Shown piece by piece: positions 8,616 to 18,017 of a stretch of 38,001 nt of DNA; the first letter of the stretch is position 1, and the number at the start of each line of letters is the position of its first letter. Source of the stretch: Pusillimonas minor (GTDB taxonomy: Bacteria; Pseudomonadota; Gammaproteobacteria; Burkholderiales; Burkholderiaceae_B); contig NZ_JACJUU010000018.1 in assembly GCF_014237865.1 (NCBI RefSeq), positions 1 to 38,001 of the forward strand. The letters run 5' to 3'. A model generated the notes under the pieces. The model made no database searches and was not told the DNA's origin. It saw only the letters and a program-made list of their open reading frames with translations. The position numbers were made by a program, and so were the translations under genes.

Positions 8616-8630
8616 CGCTTGGGCAGTGCT

Positions 8631-10823
<2,193 letters not shown>

Positions 10824-10898
10824 TTAACGTGCGTTGGTACAAGGGCCATTGTTAAGCAGGCTGTCAGATTAGTAAAGTTTATTATTTAAATAAACCTG

Positions 10899-10913
10899 AT
10901 AGCAATACCCTAT
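10899..10913. promoter_or_regulatory. katG: OxyR-like half site upstream of katG
   Basis: ATAGCAATACCCTAT fits the ATAG-N7-CTAT element recognised by OxyR, and lies about 100 bp upstream of the katG start codon. A second element at the canonical spacing is only weakly present in the adjacent AT-rich DNA (10875-10892). No oxyR gene is in the window. The rest of the 10800-11069 spacer shows no gene. Confidence 0.4.
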
Positions 10914-11069
10914 TAAGCGTCGTTCCAGGTTGCAGCCAGAACGTGTCAAGCCTATACAAGGAAAGTTTCAGGAAAAGGTCAGGAAAGGTCAAGTAAAGTT
11001 TGGAAAGCGTTTGGTAAGGTGGGTGCCGGCGGATTGGGTATTGCTTTTGTTCGCAGGCTTTAACCTTCT

Positions 11070-11112
11070 GTAGTTACAAAAATAAATTGCACTCCAGATT
11101 TTTTGTAACTAC
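11070..11112. promoter_or_regulatory. Inverted repeat at the brnTA promoter, likely operator
   Basis: GTAGTTACAAAAA (11070-11082) and its exact complement TTTTTGTAACTAC (11100-11112) form a 13-bp perfect inverted repeat with a 17-bp spacer, ending 9 bp before the toxin start codon. Type II toxin-antitoxin operons are usually repressed by the antitoxin bound at such a repeat; here that would be BrnA. The function is inferred. Confidence 0.6.
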
Positions 11113-11121
11113 AATAACTGC

Positions 11122-11388
11122 ATGGAAATCACGTTTGATCCCACCAAAGACAAAGCCAACCAAGCCAAGCACGGGGTATCTCTTCTGCTTGCGCGCGAGT
11201 TGGATTGGTCTGATGTGATGGCCAAGCCAGACACCCGACGCGATTATGGCGAGTTGCGTGAGATTGGTTATGGCGTGATTGATAATCGGCTTTATTGCGT
11301 GGTGTTTACACAGCGGCAGGACACGATGCATGTCATCAGCTTGCGAAAAGCCAACAGCAGAGAGGTGAAAAACTATGTCGACAACTAA
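11122..11388 (+). CDS. brnT: BrnT-family ribonuclease toxin
   Basis: An 88-aa protein with the BrnT pattern: N-terminal MEITFDPTKDKANQAKHGVS, a central RRDYGELREIGYGVIDNRLYCVVFTQR and the C-terminal VISLRKANSREVKNYV. BrnT has a RelE-like fold and acts as an RNase that slows translation. The gene is first in the pair and overlaps brnA by 14 bp. Toxin-before-antitoxin order is normal for this family. The inverted repeat just upstream is the probable control site. Confidence 0.88.
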   Translation: MEITFDPTKDKANQAKHGVSLLLARELDWSDVMAKPDTRRDYGELREIGYGVIDNRLYCVVFTQRQDTMHVISLRKANSREVKNYVDN

Positions 11389-11650
11389 GAAAGGGTTGGT
11401 AATGCCAACTCCGGAAGAAGACGTGGCGATCAATGCGGGTATCAAGGCTGATCCAGATACTTACGAGTTGTCGAAAGCAGAGTTTCGACAACTAAAGCGT
11501 GTTGGTCGTCCCAAGAGCTCCTCGCCCAAGGTTCAGCTGACTGTGCGCTATGACGCAGATATTGTGGCCGCGTTTAAAGCGGGTGGGGAGGGGTGGCAGA
11601 CCCGAATGAATAGCGCCTTGCGTGACTGGCTGAAGACGCACTCTGTCTAA
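11375..11650 (+). CDS. brnA: BrnA-family antitoxin
   Basis: A 91-aa protein whose second half is the ribbon-helix-helix-like DNA-binding module of BrnA: SSPKVQLTVRYDADIVAAFKAGGEGWQTRMNSALRDWL. The N-terminal part (PTPEEDVAINAGIKADPDTYELSKAEFRQL) would contact BrnT. It neutralises BrnT and by family represses the operon. Translation is coupled: the start lies inside the end of brnT, preceded by the GAGAGGTG ribosome-binding site. Confidence 0.88.
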   Translation: MSTTKKGLVMPTPEEDVAINAGIKADPDTYELSKAEFRQLKRVGRPKSSSPKVQLTVRYDADIVAAFKAGGEGWQTRMNSALRDWLKTHSV

Positions 11651-11750
11651 AGCCACGCCCGTTGATGATCTGGATGCTAGTAGGTGCGTTCACGCGCGGG
11701 TTATAAGTTTTTGTAAGCTTGAATCAATAAATATAAGTGGCTCCCGCTGC

Positions 11751-12000
11751 ATGAGAGTCTGAGCCCAGGACGGTGTCAGGGCCGTGGGGCGAAAGGGCTT
11801 TGAGCACGCCGACGGTAAGGCCTTGACCGTGGATGCAAGGACGCGGCTGTTTGAGTGGGCGTTTTCGACCCATCGGGTCGAGCCCACGAGTTCCGCGTCC
11901 GCCACGGGCAAGGTCTGGACGGCGGGCAGCCCCAACGGGGCCGTGCGATGCCCGTTGCCACACGGCCCTGACACCGCCCGAGTCAAGAACCCGGACAGCA
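11751..12000 (+). ncRNA. Large multi-stem RNA-like element, possibly a stand-alone HEARO/omega RNA
   Basis: About 250 bp with nested complementarity. An outer 16-bp perfect stem pairs CGGTGTCAGGGCCGTG (11771-11786) with 11961-11976. Inner stems pair CCGTGG (11827-11832) with 11902-11907, GGACGCGG (11839-11846) with 11893-11900, GTGGGC (11855-11860) with 11882-11887, and TCGACCC (11865-11871) with 11875-11881. A side hairpin GCCCC-AAC-GGGGC lies at 11929-11941. The element begins at an ATGA, the site at which HEARO elements (omega RNAs of IscB/IsrB transposon nucleases) are known to sit. No open frame here looks coding and no IscB/IsrB gene is in view. The folding is seen directly; the family name is a guess from size, architecture and the ATGA edge. 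Confidence 0.42.
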
Positions 12001-12004
12001 CCCA

Positions 12005-12034
12005 GGTCTGATGAATGTGTATCGCCCGAAAATG
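12005..12034 (+). repeat. Direct repeat copy A (ends in GTATCGCCCGAAAATG)
   Basis: The 16-mer GTATCGCCCGAAAATG at 12019-12034 recurs exactly 66 bp later; similarity extends upstream as GTCTgaTGAaTGt, giving about 30 bp. It directly follows the folded element. No function is recognised. Confidence 0.7.
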
Positions 12035-12070
12035 CGACAGAACCTGCGGTTGGAGCGGTGTGATTAACCG

Positions 12071-12100
12071 TGTCTAGTGAGTGCGTATCGCCCGAAAATG
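12071..12100 (+). repeat. Direct repeat copy B
   Basis: TGTCTagTGAgTGc followed by the exact 16-mer at 12085-12100, matching copy A at 12005-12034. The two copies carry ATGA and GTGA respectively at the same position. Apart from these repeats and the folded element, the 11651-12140 spacer shows no gene. Confidence 0.7.
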
Positions 12101-12140
12101 GGGAAGAGCCCCTAGATGGAGGAGAGCTGAAAAATCAAAT

Positions 12141-12165
12141 AAAAAAGCGCCCCGGGGGGGCGCTT
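12141..12165 (-). terminator. Rho-independent terminator of tRNA-Ser
   Basis: Stem AAGCGCCCC / GGGGCGCTT with a three-base loop; on the minus strand it is followed by TTTTTT. It lies 15 bp past the tRNA 3' end. Confidence 0.85.
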
Positions 12166-12179
12166 AAATATAGACTGCC

Positions 12180-12269
12180 TGGCGGACAGGGTGGGATTCG
12201 AACCCACGGTACGCTTGCACGTACGCCTGATTTCGAGTCAGGTACATTCGACCACTCTGCCACCTGTCC
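12180..12269 (-). tRNA. tRNA-Ser (anticodon CGA)
   Basis: The minus strand reads as a 90-nt class II tRNA with an encoded CCA end. The acceptor stem GGACAGG pairs with CCTGTCC; the anticodon stem-loop CCTGA-CTCGAAA-TCAGG gives anticodon CGA (codon UCG). A long variable arm (GCGTACGTGCAAGCGTAC) and the T arm GTGGG-TTCGAAT-CCCAC are present. It is divergent from bdhA. Its 3' side borders the accessory BrnTA/folded-element segment. Confidence 0.95.
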
Positions 12270-12454
12270 GTGCTGCGGTCTACCAGCAAGACCGCAATTC
12301 TAGCAGAGGTATTTATTTTTTGCACGGTGCCCGGGCCTTATGGGCATAAATTCGAATGGCGGGCAGCGGTTTGGTGCATTTGCGCAGTGTACTGATTAAG
12401 TTTTATAGAATACAGTACGGCTTTAAGCTCAAAAACCAATACGAAGGGGGTTGC

Positions 12455-13240
12455 ATGCTGACAGGTAAACGCGCCGTTGTAACAGGGTCGACCAGTGGTA
12501 TCGGCTTGGCCATTGCCCGCGAACTGGCGGCCAACGGCGCCGATATTGTTATTAACGGGTTTGGCGATGCACACGACATCGAACAGGCTCGTATCAATAT
12601 AGAACTTGAGTTTGCGGTCAAGGCCTACTACATTGCCGCCGACCTGTCGCAGGCCGCCGCAACCCGCAAATTTATAGACGACGCCGCAACAGTATTGGGC
12701 GGCGGTCTGGATATCCTTGTCAATAACGCCGGCATCCAGCATACCGACCTTATCGAAAATTTCCCGGTTGACCGTTGGGACGCCATTATTGCCCTGAATC
12801 TCTCGGCCGTGTTCCATGGCACCGCCGCCGCGCTGCCTTACATGAAGCGCCAGGGGTGGGGGCGCATCATCAATATTGCGTCTGCCCACGGTTTGGTCGC
12901 ATCGCCGCAAAAGTCGGCCTATGTTGCAGCCAAACACGGCGTGGTTGGCCTGACAAAAGTAACCGCGCTTGAAAACGCCGGCAACGGCATTACCGCCAAC
13001 GCCATCTGCCCGGGCTGGGTGCGCACCCCCCTTGTCGAGCGCCAAATCGAAGCGCTGGCCGAGAAAAACGGCACCGATATCGAAACCGCCGCCAAAGACC
13101 TGCTGGGCGAGAAGCAACCCTCGTTGCAGTTCGTAACCCCAAAACAGCTTGGTGCCGCTGCAGTCTTTCTGTCGTCAGATGCGGCCGAACAAATGACCGG
13201 CGCCAGCCTGTCTATGGATGGCGGCTGGACGGCGCGTTAA
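12455..13240 (+). CDS. bdhA: D-3-hydroxybutyrate dehydrogenase
   Basis: A 261-aa short-chain dehydrogenase that oxidises D-3-hydroxybutyrate to acetoacetate with NAD, part of polyhydroxybutyrate/ketone-body use. The cofactor loop is TGSTSGIGLAIA, the NNAG motif is LVNNAGIQH, and the catalytic Ser-Tyr-Lys set lies in NIASAHGLVAS and YVAAKHG. The segments NAICPGWVRTPLV and the C-terminal GASLSMDGGW are typical of this enzyme. I start it at the ATG at 12455, preceded by AAGGGGG at the right spacing; the frame is open further upstream to 12356 but without a ribosome-binding site. It is a single gene divergent from tRNA-Ser. Confidence 0.92.
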   Translation: MLTGKRAVVTGSTSGIGLAIARELAANGADIVINGFGDAHDIEQARINIELEFAVKAYYIAADLSQAAATRKFIDDAATVLGGGLDILVNNAGIQHTDLIENFPVDRWDAIIALNLSAVFHGTAAALPYMKRQGWGRIINIASAHGLVASPQKSAYVAAKHGVVGLTKVTALENAGNGITANAICPGWVRTPLVERQIEALAEKNGTDIETAAKDLLGEKQPSLQFVTPKQLGAAAVFLSSDAAEQMTGASLSMDGGWTAR

Positions 13241-13346
13241 TCCCCGCGACTTTTGACCTTGGCTTGCACACCCGTCGGCGCTTTGCGTCGGCGTTGCTAT
13301 TACCGAAATACCTATTCAATTTTTGCGATCAGGAACGTTTTTAAAC

Positions 13347-14120
13347 ATGCTAGTGCTTCTGTCTCCCGCCAAAAAACTCGATTACGACTCGCCCGTGCGC
13401 ACAACAACGCACACGCAACCCTTATTCGTTAAGCAGGCCCAGGGGTTGATCAACGTACTTAAAGAAAAGTCGGCCTCCGAAATTGCCGGCCTGATGAGCC
13501 TGAGTGACAACCTGGCCGCCCTGAACGTAGAGCGCTACGCAGCCTGGACCCCAAAGTTTACCCAGACCAATGCCCGTCAGGCCGTCCTGGCGTTTAACGG
13601 CGATGTCTACGAAGGTCTCGATGCCCCCGCATTGTCCGAAGAACAGCTCGATTGGGCGCAGCAGCACGTGGCTATATTAAGCGGCTTATATGGCGTTTTG
13701 CGCCCGCTCGACCTGATGCAGCCATACCGCCTTGAAATGGGTACACGTTTGGCGACCGACAAAGGCAAGAACCTGTACGACTACTGGGGTAGCGACATTG
13801 CCCAGTACCTGAACGCGCGTTTGGTAGAGCAGGGGGCCGACACAATTGTAAACCTGGCGTCCGAAGAGTATTTCAAATCCGTCGACCAGAAAACGCTAAA
13901 CGCCCGCATTGTGCAGTGTGTTTTTCAGGACGAGAAAAACGGCAACTGGAAAGTCATCAGCTTTCATGCCAAGCGTGCCCGCGGCCTAATGGCCCGTTAC
14001 ATTATCGAAAACCAGATTACCGATCCTGCAAAGCTCAAGGGTTTTAACGCCGAGGGCTATACCTTCCATGCCGACGCGTCTTCCGACTTGAAGCTGGTCT
14101 TCCGTCGCCCCGAACGCTAA
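13347..14120 (+). CDS. yaaA: YaaA-family peroxide-stress protein
   Basis: A 257-aa protein of the YaaA (UPF0246) family, starting MLVLLSPAKKLDYDSP. Other family blocks are YAAWTPKFTQTNARQAVLAF, HVAILSGLYGVLRPLDLMQPY, LYDYWGSDIA, VNLASEEYFKSV and ISFHAKRARGLMARYI. In E. coli YaaA lowers free iron and limits DNA damage during peroxide stress. The ATG at 13347 fits the conserved N-terminus; eight codons of open frame upstream (TTG at 13323) are not needed. It is followed after 14 bp by the MFS gene, probably in one unit. Confidence 0.92.
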   Translation: MLVLLSPAKKLDYDSPVRTTTHTQPLFVKQAQGLINVLKEKSASEIAGLMSLSDNLAALNVERYAAWTPKFTQTNARQAVLAFNGDVYEGLDAPALSEEQLDWAQQHVAILSGLYGVLRPLDLMQPYRLEMGTRLATDKGKNLYDYWGSDIAQYLNARLVEQGADTIVNLASEEYFKSVDQKTLNARIVQCVFQDEKNGNWKVISFHAKRARGLMARYIIENQITDPAKLKGFNAEGYTFHADASSDLKLVFRRPER

Positions 14121-14134
14121 GCGGCAGGCAGGCT

Positions 14135-15361
14135 ATGACCAATTCAACCCGTATTTTTCTATTCTTCTCGTTCGGCTATTTTGTCTCGTATCTGTATCGT
14201 GGCGTCAATATTGGCTTTTCGGGCTTTCTCATCGAAGAAATCGGGCTCTCGGCAGCCGACTTGGGCCTGCTGACCAGCCTGTATTTTTTGGGTTTTGCGT
14301 TAACCCAGATACCGGCAGGCGCAGCGCTAGATACCTGGGGGCCGCGCAAGGTCAACGGCGTACTCGTGCTGGTGGCCGCTGTCGGTTCGGTAATCTTCGC
14401 GCTTAGCGACACCATGTGGGGTCTGATGCTGGGCCGCTTTGTCATTGGCGTGGGCGTGGCCGTTTGTCTGGGGGCGGCGTTCCAGGCCATGGCCCTTACC
14501 TTCCCCACCCATCGTTTGCCCATGATCAACGGCGCGGTCGTGGCGCTTGGCGGGTTGGGCGGGGCTGTGGTGGGGACACCCTTGTCGCTGGTGCTCGACG
14601 TCATTACATGGCGTACGGCCAGTTTCTGGTTGGCGGCACTGACGGTCATGGTTTCGTTGTGCCTGTTGTTTGGTGCGCACGACACGGCCCCGTTGCATAA
14701 TCGCAAGCGTCCCACAATGGGCGACCAGCTTCGCGGCACCTGGGAAATCGCCCGCACGCGTGCCTTCTGGCAAATTTTGTTGTTCCCGTCCATTGTGGCC
14801 GGCACCTTCTATGCGGTGCAGTCTTTATGGGTGAAGCCGTACCTGCTCGATGTCAACGGGCTGCCCGGTGCGACGGTAGACGGCCTGGTGTCGCTGCTGG
14901 GGTTTGCGGCCGTGTTCGGGAGTGCCGCTTCTGGGCTCGTGGCCCGGCGGGTTGAGCGCTGGGGTATCAGTCTCTACCACTTCTGTGGCTTGTTGCTGGC
15001 CCTGTTCGTGGTGACCGAGGTGCTGATTTTGCTTGATGTGCCATTGCCGCGCGCCTTTTTCTGGATCTCCTACGGTTTCCTGGGCGGCACCAATGCGCTT
15101 ATTTACGCGGTGTTGGTCGAAACCTTTCCTCGTCATACCCTGGGGCGTGTCGGCACCAGTTTCAATATGCTGGTGTTCTTCCTTATTTTCCTGTTCCAGA
15201 ATGCCGTAGGCTGGGTGGTTGAGCTGTGGGAACCCATTAGTGTGGGCGTGTATCCGGCCCAGGCCCATATTGCCGCGTGGGTTATTTTGCTTGCCCTGCA
15301 AACTACCGCGGGTATTTGGTACTTTGCCAGCAAGCAACCTAAAAAGCTCGAACACTTGTAA
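14135..15361 (+). CDS. MFS transporter
   Basis: A 408-aa inner-membrane major facilitator with about 12 hydrophobic segments. The cytoplasmic loop after TM2 has the MFS motif A form AALDTWGPRKVNG, and FALTQIPAGAALD precedes it. The segments GRFVIGVGVAVCLGAAFQAMA and GAVVALGGLGGAVVGTPLS are typical TM4-TM5. A long central loop (HNRKRPTMGDQLRGTWEIARTR) divides the two halves. The substrate is not indicated. It follows yaaA by 14 bp and converges on the FUSC gene. Confidence 0.85.
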   Translation: MTNSTRIFLFFSFGYFVSYLYRGVNIGFSGFLIEEIGLSAADLGLLTSLYFLGFALTQIPAGAALDTWGPRKVNGVLVLVAAVGSVIFALSDTMWGLMLGRFVIGVGVAVCLGAAFQAMALTFPTHRLPMINGAVVALGGLGGAVVGTPLSLVLDVITWRTASFWLAALTVMVSLCLLFGAHDTAPLHNRKRPTMGDQLRGTWEIARTRAFWQILLFPSIVAGTFYAVQSLWVKPYLLDVNGLPGATVDGLVSLLGFAAVFGSAASGLVARRVERWGISLYHFCGLLLALFVVTEVLILLDVPLPRAFFWISYGFLGGTNALIYAVLVETFPRHTLGRVGTSFNMLVFFLIFLFQNAVGWVVELWEPISVGVYPAQAHIAAWVILLALQTTAGIWYFASKQPKKLEHL

Positions 15362-15372
15362 GGAAAAGCGGG

Positions 15373-17586
15373 TTATGCCGTTCCCGGCGTCAGCGCCCGC
15401 ATTTCCTGTCGAATCAGCTGAGTTGCTTTAAGCATTTGCTTCACCGGGTAAGCCAGGGCCGCCAGCTCGCCTTCAGTTTCAATTGACTGCGGCGGGTTGG
15501 CGTCTTTGTCGCTCAGGTATTCCTCAATGGCTTCAAGCGACAACCGTATCCCGTCGGGAACATCGGGTAGCTGAGCCAATAACGGGATGGCCGCGCTGAT
15601 CTGCGAGGCCAGCAAGTGGTTCTGAATAAGCAGGTGGTTAAGCTCGGGTACATTGCGCTGGCGGCGCACGGGTTCGGCCATCATGCGGTAAAACGCCGCT
15701 GTAAAGTTGCCCAGGGCAATGTAGGCGTTTTTGCGGGTCAGTCGCCAGGCGACATCGGCTTCTTCCACCTCGCGGGTCAGGGCCTGGCGTGCAGGTTCGT
15801 CAAGGTCGGTCGCTTGCATCAGTTTGCGGCTCAGGTTTGCATAGTGCATGCCGGCCCTGAAAAATTTGGCATTGGCGTTTTTGGCCGCAGCCGCCAGCGA
15901 GCCCATAAAATTGTGTTCCCACCACGGCAATATATAGCTGCATCCCAGCGCCAGTGCGCTGCCCAGCAGCGTGTCAAGAAGGCGTTCACCGATCAGGAAG
16001 TTGGTAGCGGGCGACAAGAAATGAAACGCCAGCATCAGGCACAGTGTGTTCAACGCGGCCGACATCATGAAATTGACCTGGACCATGCTGTAACCCAGTA
16101 TGCACGCGGCCACCAGAACCGTGAAATAAATGTTGGTGCTGGGGTTAAGGTTGAACATGGCAAATGCCAGTACGCACCCCAAAAATGTGCCGGCCAGACG
16201 AAACAGGTTGCGTTGCCGGGTCAGGGCATAGCCTGGCTTCATCACCACAACAGTGGTCAAGATAATCCAGTACCCGTGAATTTCAATCGACGCGCCATCG
16301 GGCTGCGACGCCAATACGGCCGTCAGTATGGCATCGACAACCAGCGCCAGGGTGGCGGCAATCGCTACCCGAATCGAGTAGCGGAAACTGGGCGAGTCCA
16401 GCCGCAGGTTACTGGTGATCATGCCCAGCCGCAATTCGTTATGCGATAAAAAACGGCCCAGTGTTTTGTCCAGCCGCATGTCGACAAGTTCGAATGATTG
16501 CTTGGGCTGGGTGTGTTCGGTCATGCGCTCGACAATGCGAGCCGCATTGCGCAGGCGTCGCAGCACTTGAACCAGCAAGGCATATACCTCGGGCTGGGTG
16601 TCGGCCAGCCCCTGCTGGCGGTATTGTTCAAGCTCGTATTCGATGGCTCGAATTTCGGCCTTGACGCTGCTGCGTTCGGTAACAGGGCGGTCGCGAGCGA
16701 CATCCAGCGCAATTTGCCGTGTGTTGTTGGCCAGTTTGCGCAGGGCGTCGCGCGCAAACACCAGCAGGTCGCTGTCGTGCAGGTTCCGGTGCAGTGTGGC
16801 GTAGTCGGTTTGCGTGGCCACCAGGGTATCAAGCAAGGCCACCATATCTATAAAGATATTCAAGGCCGCGTAACGCCGCCGGTCTGATCTTGACTTGCCG
16901 GTTGGCAGTTCCCGCAGCACCGTGTTGCGCGCCGCCTGCTGGCTTTCGGTCATGGCCGATTGCGTGCGCATAAGCTGGCGGTAAGAGTCTTCGAGGTCGA
17001 GCGTGACGTCGTACAGCCTTGACCGCGTATCGATGTAGTCGGCGGTGGCAAACAGGGCAACCGATAGCGCCTGCTGTTCTTCGCGGTGCCAGAACACGCG
17101 GTGAACGGCGCTGCTGAACAAAAAATAAAACAGGCCGCCCGCAAACGAGCTTAAAGAATGGATCAGTATTTCGTGGGGCTCAAGCGCTTCGCGCATGGTC
17201 AGGGTCATGATGAACAGGCAGGCGTAGCCCATCAGGCCGCCCTGGCGACCATACACGGTAAACATCGAGAACAAAAAACACAGCGCCGGGATGACAAACC
17301 AGATGAGGGTGGTGTGTGATGCACTAAGCCCGGTAACGACCGTAGTCGCGGTGCCCAGCAATACCGCACCCAGCATGGTGTTGACGCTGTAGCGGCGAGG
17401 GCTGCCGGGTTGGTCGATGACCGCAACGCAGGCCGCGCCAATAGAGGCCACCATGCCCAGACCGTATTCGCCCAGCACCAGCCCTGCAAACAGTGCCGGG
17501 ATGATCACGCCGGTGGCTTGTCGCAGCCCGCCAAAAAAGTAGTGGCTGTAAAAAAAACGTTGGAGCAGCGGCAGGGTGGCGGTCAT
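15373..17586 (-). CDS. YccS/FUSC-family inner-membrane protein
   Basis: About 737 residues from the ATG at 17586 (M-T-A-T-L-P-L-L-Q-R-F-F); a longer frame starts at 17682 but adds residues outside the family pattern. Two sets of about six hydrophobic segments (residues ~20-170 and ~375-530) are each followed by soluble helical parts, the layout of YccS/YhfK and aromatic-acid-efflux-like proteins. The second set carries HGYWIILTTVVVMKPGYALTRQ, a hallmark FUSC motif (W-x-x-x-T-x-x-x-V-x-x-P). Its function is unknown; relatives are linked to efflux of aromatic acids or fusaric acid. It converges with the MFS gene and is divergent from the ilv operon. Confidence 0.82.
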   Translation of the reverse strand: MTATLPLLQRFFYSHYFFGGLRQATGVIIPALFAGLVLGEYGLGMVASIGAACVAVIDQPGSPRRYSVNTMLGAVLLGTATTVVTGLSASHTTLIWFVIPALCFLFSMFTVYGRQGGLMGYACLFIMTLTMREALEPHEILIHSLSSFAGGLFYFLFSSAVHRVFWHREEQQALSVALFATADYIDTRSRLYDVTLDLEDSYRQLMRTQSAMTESQQAARNTVLRELPTGKSRSDRRRYAALNIFIDMVALLDTLVATQTDYATLHRNLHDSDLLVFARDALRKLANNTRQIALDVARDRPVTERSSVKAEIRAIEYELEQYRQQGLADTQPEVYALLVQVLRRLRNAARIVERMTEHTQPKQSFELVDMRLDKTLGRFLSHNELRLGMITSNLRLDSPSFRYSIRVAIAATLALVVDAILTAVLASQPDGASIEIHGYWIILTTVVVMKPGYALTRQRNLFRLAGTFLGCVLAFAMFNLNPSTNIYFTVLVAACILGYSMVQVNFMMSAALNTLCLMLAFHFLSPATNFLIGERLLDTLLGSALALGCSYILPWWEHNFMGSLAAAAKNANAKFFRAGMHYANLSRKLMQATDLDEPARQALTREVEEADVAWRLTRKNAYIALGNFTAAFYRMMAEPVRRQRNVPELNHLLIQNHLLASQISAAIPLLAQLPDVPDGIRLSLEAIEEYLSDKDANPPQSIETEGELAALAYPVKQMLKATQLIRQEMRALTPGTA

Positions 17587-18017
17587 TCTGGTGTCAATTG
17601 CACAACGAAAGTGTCTAGTATAGAGATTAAGCGTTGCATTTTGATCGCTTTCACGGGCTTCGATTTGATTCTGATGCTGCAACGCGGTAAATTACCCGAT
17701 TAATCTGTCAAATATCATTGGCGGATTGTGTAAGGTTTTGCTTTGCCGGCGTACCCGCCCGGTTTTTTGCGCCCTAAATCAACTTGCTGTTGGCCGCGTC
17801 ACAAACGTGTGTGTCAACGCATTCCGTTTCTACCTCTTGCATTCACCCGAATGCGCGTACTGCATCTCGATGGGTGTGTGCCGAATCGGCAGGGTATCTG
17901 GGTGGCGTGGTTCCGTGAATCACAAAGCGCCAGACTATGTTGCCGCAGTCGGTATAGCCCGGGCTGTCATGGCCGGTCGGGGTGTCAGTGCCGGTTACGA
18001 AAGGAATTAAATTTATT
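17587..18017. other. Divergent control region between the FUSC gene and ilvB
   Basis: 430 bp without a supported gene. It must hold the divergent promoters. I looked for a branched-chain leader peptide with an attenuator before ilvB and found none: the open frames there lack runs of Val, Leu or Ile codons and do not end before a terminator hairpin. ilvB is preceded by GAAAGGA, 12 bases from its ATG. Confidence 0.5.

Noticed and set aside
11784..12063. Short open frames in the 11.7-12.1 kb spacer
   Set aside because: They overlap in several frames within a GC-rich inverted-repeat element, have no ribosome-binding sites and low-complexity translations; the RNA-like folding explains the region better.
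12019..12100. The two 30-bp repeats as a mini CRISPR array
   Set aside because: Only two imperfect copies, no leader, no cas genes, and the spacer length is not in a regular pattern that can be tested with two copies.
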